DNA from: Zoogloeaceae bacterium
GTDB lineage: Bacteria > Pseudomonadota > Gammaproteobacteria > Burkholderiales > Rhodocyclaceae
NCBI GenBank assembly: GCA_031278735.1
Contig: JAITJU010000166.1
Coordinates: 1-9,332, forward strand
Direction: 5' to 3'
DNA length: 9,332 nt
The notes beneath the pieces are model-generated. The model had not been told where the DNA came from, did not search any database, and saw only the letters and a program-made list of their open reading frames with translations. Below are positions 6,854-9,332 of the stretch, one piece after another; position 1 is the first letter of the stretch, and each line of letters opens with the position of its first letter. The position numbers and the translations under genes are program-made.

Positions 6854-7932
6854 ACGCCAAGCATGTCTTTGAAGACCTATTCGTCCTGGAACTGGCCAAC
6901 AATCACTGGGGACGCCTGGAACGCGGACTGAAAATCATCACCGATTTCTCGCGCATCGTGCGCTTCAATAACGTCAGGGCCGCCATCAAACTGCAATTCC
7001 GGGATGTTGACGCCTTCATCCACAAAGACCATCGGAATAACCAGGATGTCCGCTACATCAAGAAGACGATGGACACCCGCCTGTCGCGCAAGGATTACGG
7101 AGTATTGGTGGACGCCATCCGCAAAAGCGGCTGTATTCCCATGGCGACGCCCTTCGATGAAAAATCGGTCGAGCAATGCGTGGAACAGGACATCGGAATC
7201 ATCAAGATCGCCAGTTCCGACATCAACGACTGGGTGCTGATCGAAAAAATTGCCGCCGCGCGTCGGCCGGTCATCGTTTCAACCGGCGGTTCCTCGCTCA
7301 AGAACATCGACGATCTGGTCAAGTTCTTCGCCAACCGCAACATCCCCTTGGCGATCAATCATTGCGTTTCTCTCTATCCATCGGAAGACCACGAGCTGGA
7401 ACTCAACCAGATTGATTTCCTGAAAGTACGCTACCCCAATAATGTCATTGGTTTTTCCACTCACGAATACCATGACTGGCATACCTCCGTCACCATCGCC
7501 TACGCCAAGGGCGCGCGCACCTTCGAGCGCCATATCGACATCGAGGCCGACGGCATCGAGGTCTCCAAGTACTGCTCCCTGCCGCATCAGATTGACGAAT
7601 GGTTCAAGGCGCACCGGAAAGCCGTCGCCATGTGCGGCGCGCCCGGCACACAAAAACGCATTCCGCCGAAACGGGAAATCCAGTACCTCGACAGCCTGGT
7701 GCGCGGCGTATACGCCAAAAAAAATCTTCTTGCGGGGCACGCGCTGACAGAGGCCGATGTCTATCTGGCAATTCCGCTTCTGAAAGGACAAATATCCTGC
7801 CGCGAACTGATGCGCGGCGAGGTATTATTGCGTGACGTCGCTGCCGACCAGCCCATCCTGATCGACGACATCGACAGCCCCTACGCGGAAAACCCGGAAC
7901 TGAAGGCCCTGATTTATGGTCGTGGAATATAG
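6850..7932 (+). CDS. NeuB-family (N-acetylneuraminate synthase-like) sugar synthase with SAF domain
   Basis: This 360-residue protein has the NeuB TIM barrel followed by a C-terminal SAF/antifreeze-like domain (about 281-340). Family motifs in order are LELANNHWG (13-21), AIKLQF (45-50), MATPFDEKS (98-106), KIASSDIND (119-127), VIVSTGGSS (141-149), NHCVSLYPSE (170-179), IGFSTHE (200-206) and RTFERHID (223-230). H171 and H228 match the two metal-binding histidines of NeuB. The family condenses phosphoenolpyruvate with an aldose to make nonulosonic acids such as sialic, legionaminic or pseudaminic acid. The canonical N-terminal E-x-x-x-NHNG form is replaced by NNHWG, and IGYSDHT by IGFSTHEYHDW, so I do not assign it to NeuB, LegI or PseI. 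The product is probably a different 2-keto-3-deoxy acid. Its ATG overlaps the ThDP enzyme stop (ATGA), pointing to coupled expression. Confidence 0.9.
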   Translation: MNAKHVFEDLFVLELANNHWGRLERGLKIITDFSRIVRFNNVRAAIKLQFRDVDAFIHKDHRNNQDVRYIKKTMDTRLSRKDYGVLVDAIRKSGCIPMATPFDEKSVEQCVEQDIGIIKIASSDINDWVLIEKIAAARRPVIVSTGGSSLKNIDDLVKFFANRNIPLAINHCVSLYPSEDHELELNQIDFLKVRYPNNVIGFSTHEYHDWHTSVTIAYAKGARTFERHIDIEADGIEVSKYCSLPHQIDEWFKAHRKAVAMCGAPGTQKRIPPKREIQYLDSLVRGVYAKKNLLAGHALTEADVYLAIPLLKGQISCRELMRGEVLLRDVAADQPILIDDIDSPYAENPELKALIYGRGI

Positions 7933-7935
7933 GAG
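7931..7935 (+). promoter_or_regulatory. Ribosome binding site AGGAG for the GT2 gene
   Basis: AGGAG overlaps the TAG stop codon of the NeuB-family gene and lies 12 bases before the ATG at 7948, a longer than usual spacing. It is the clearest Shine-Dalgarno sequence in the rightward unit and supports this start, although the spacing is not ideal. Confidence 0.5.
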
Positions 7936-7947
7936 CGCGGACGCTTC

Positions 7948-8907
7948 ATGAAACTCATCAGCATTGTTACGCCCTGCTATAACGAGGAAGAAAACATTGA
8001 GCCGCTCACCGAGCGGATTCGCGCCGTTTTTACGCGCTTGCCGCAATATCGGTACGAACATATCTTCATCGACAATGCCTCAACCGACGCAACCGTGGAA
8101 AAGATCAAGGCGCTGGCTTCCGGAGATCCCCACATCAGGCTGATCGTCAACAGCCGGAATTTCGGTCACATCCGCTCGCCCGTGCACGCCGTGTTGCAGG
8201 CAAGGGGCGACGCGGTGGTTGCCATGTCTTCCGACTTGCAGGATCCGCCCGAACTCATTTCGGATTTTTTACAGAAATGGGAAGCCGGATTTCGTATCGT
8301 CATTGGCGTAAAACCCAAAAGCCGGGAGTCCTTGCTGTTCTTTCTGACGCGTCGGCTTTTTTACAGGATCATCGGCAGGATATCCGAAATCCGGCTTGTC
8401 GAGAACTATACCGGATTTGGTCTTTATGACCGCGCCGTCATTGAAATCATGCGCAGGATGGACGACCCTTATCCTTACTTCAGAGGCATGATTTCAGAAA
8501 TTGGTTTTGAGTATGCCGAAATTCCCTTTGAACAACCCAGACGCAAACGCGGCATCAGCAAGAATAATTTCTATACCCTGTACGACCTGGCAATGCTGGG
8601 CATTACCACCCACTCCAAGGTTCCCTTGCGTCTGGCCGCGATGGCCGGGTTCATGCTGGCTTTCCTCAGCCTCATGGTCGCGGTCGGCTATTTTATCGCC
8701 AAGCTCCTGTGGTGGGACCGATTTTCGGTCGGCGTGGCGCCGCTCATCATCAGCCTGTTTTTCTTCTCCTCGGTGCAGCTTTTCTTCATCGGAATCCTGG
8801 GGGAATATATCGGCTCGATCCACACCCAGGTTCTGAAACGCCCATTGGTTATCGAAGTGGAGCGGGTTAACTTTGACCAGCAAGATCAAGAGGGGCAGCA
8901 GACATGA
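7948..8907 (+). CDS. Membrane-anchored family 2 glycosyltransferase, GtrB/DPM1-like
   Basis: This 319-residue GT-A glycosyltransferase opens with ISIVTPCYNEEENI (4-17) and carries FIDNASTDAT (40-49), the RNFGH stretch (70-74) and the nucleotide-sugar/metal motif SSDLQDPPEL (94-103). The polybasic RRKRGISK at 198-205 is typical of polyprenyl-phosphate glycosyltransferases. Two hydrophobic segments, about 227-253 and 262-287, anchor it in the inner membrane. GtrB, ArnC and DPM1 relatives move a sugar from a nucleotide donor onto undecaprenyl (or dolichyl) phosphate at the cytoplasmic face. The following gene encodes a GtrA-type protein, overlapping by ATGA, which fits a GtrB/GtrA pair that makes and moves a lipid-linked sugar for addition to a glycan outside the cytoplasm. 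The donor sugar cannot be read from sequence; the upstream synthases suggest an unusual one. Confidence 0.92.
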   Translation: MKLISIVTPCYNEEENIEPLTERIRAVFTRLPQYRYEHIFIDNASTDATVEKIKALASGDPHIRLIVNSRNFGHIRSPVHAVLQARGDAVVAMSSDLQDPPELISDFLQKWEAGFRIVIGVKPKSRESLLFFLTRRLFYRIIGRISEIRLVENYTGFGLYDRAVIEIMRRMDDPYPYFRGMISEIGFEYAEIPFEQPRRKRGISKNNFYTLYDLAMLGITTHSKVPLRLAAMAGFMLAFLSLMVAVGYFIAKLLWWDRFSVGVAPLIISLFFFSSVQLFFIGILGEYIGSIHTQVLKRPLVIEVERVNFDQQDQEGQQT

Positions 8908-9332
8908 ACCTGTGTGTCGGCATATGGGAAAAAAAACAGGGGGTGCGCTTCCTTGCCATTGGAGCCTGGAATACGATTTTTGGTTATTTCATGTTTGTTG
9001 TTTTATATGGTTGTTTCGGTACGCGGAGCAATTATCTTGGAATTGCGGTCGCAAACCATTTCATAGCCGTATTGAATGCATTTATTTTCCACAGGTATGT
9101 TGTTTTCAGGTCGAAAAACAATATTGTGCGGGAGTTTCTGAGATTCAACATTTCGTATGTTATTACTCTTGTCTTTGGCCTTGTCCTGATTTTTATCCTT
9201 GTCGAAAACATGGATATTCATCCAATCCTTGGACAGGGAATCACGACGCCCGCATGTGTTGCGTTGACCTATTTTGCGCACAAATATTTTTCTTTCGGAC
9301 AAACAAATATGAATGCGGAAGAACAACGGCAT
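8904..9332 (+). CDS. GtrA-like four-helix membrane protein (partial at window end)
   Basis: Translation from ATG 8904, which overlaps the GT2 stop codon (ATGA), gives 143 residues with no stop before the window ends. Four hydrophobic segments are visible, at about 15-37, 43-63, 83-102 and 108-125. Between segments two and three lies the basic loop FHRYVVFRSK, and the protein ends KYFSFGQ after the fourth, both typical of GtrA/DPMS-like proteins. These proteins are thought to help flip, or to assist transfer of, polyprenyl-phosphate-linked sugars and usually sit beside a GtrB-type transferase, as here. Family members are commonly 120-150 residues, so the stop is probably just beyond the edge. 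Base composition differs strongly from the rest of the window: I count 132 G or C in 332 bases over 9001-9332, about 40%. Confidence 0.85.
   Translation, partial: MNLCVGIWEKKQGVRFLAIGAWNTIFGYFMFVVLYGCFGTRSNYLGIAVANHFIAVLNAFIFHRYVVFRSKNNIVREFLRFNISYVITLVFGLVLIFILVENMDIHPILGQGITTPACVALTYFAHKYFSFGQTNMNAEEQRH

Noticed and set aside
9003..9332. A minus-strand open frame at the right edge
   Set aside because: The plus strand here encodes a four-helix GtrA-like protein coupled to the GT2 gene; the opposing frame has no recognisable features.
1..9332. tRNA or rRNA genes, CRISPR arrays, transposases, prophage genes or a dif site
   Set aside because: I found no repeat-spacer pattern, transposase or phage motif, tRNA-like cloverleaf or dif-like sequence by eye. 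XerC here is part of the conserved dapF block and not a mobile-element integrase.

Overview
The window looks like chromosomal DNA from a GC-rich proteobacterium. The dapF - DUF484 - xerC order is a classic arrangement in beta- and gammaproteobacteria. The high GC and the PHP-domain gene downstream of xerC (enterics have a HAD phosphatase there) make a betaproteobacterium my best guess, but the sequence alone does not name a genus.

Left half (1-3602, minus strand): a compact housekeeping block, transcribed leftward. In transcription order it holds a stand-alone CYTH/triphosphate tunnel protein, diaminopimelate epimerase (dapF), a DUF484 protein, the tyrosine recombinase XerC, and the first 137 codons of a PHP-domain phosphoesterase that runs off the left edge. 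Spacing is tight: 16 bases between the CYTH gene and dapF, a 4-base ATGA overlap of dapF and DUF484, 6 bases from DUF484 to xerC, and 49 bases from xerC to the PHP gene. It is probably one operon, serving lysine/peptidoglycan precursor supply, chromosome dimer resolution and nucleotide turnover.

Centre (3603-3859): a divergent intergenic region with candidate promoters in both directions, an imperfect inverted repeat lying over the rightward candidate -10, and a 14-bp GC palindrome.

Right half (3860-9332, plus strand): the start of a surface-polysaccharide or glycan-modification cluster. It encodes an FkbM methyltransferase with an added N-terminal nucleotide-binding domain, a thiamine-diphosphate (ThDP) enzyme of the acetolactate-synthase fold, a divergent NeuB-family sugar synthase with a SAF domain, a GtrB/DPM1-type membrane-anchored glycosyltransferase, and a GtrA-type membrane protein that is open at the right edge. 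Two junctions are ATGA overlaps (ThDP/NeuB and GT2/GtrA) and the other gaps are 9 and 15 bases, so this reads as one transcription unit. GC content falls along it, to about 40% in the GtrA gene.

The most interesting content is the ThDP enzyme translationally coupled to a NeuB-family synthase. One family moves a pyruvate-derived C2 unit and the other condenses phosphoenolpyruvate with an aldose. Together with the methyltransferase and the GtrB/GtrA pair they suggest synthesis and membrane export of an unusual acidic or branched sugar. No sugar-nucleotide activating enzyme lies in the window, so the pathway must continue to the right or elsewhere. A G8 tract inside the FkbM gene could be a slippage switch.
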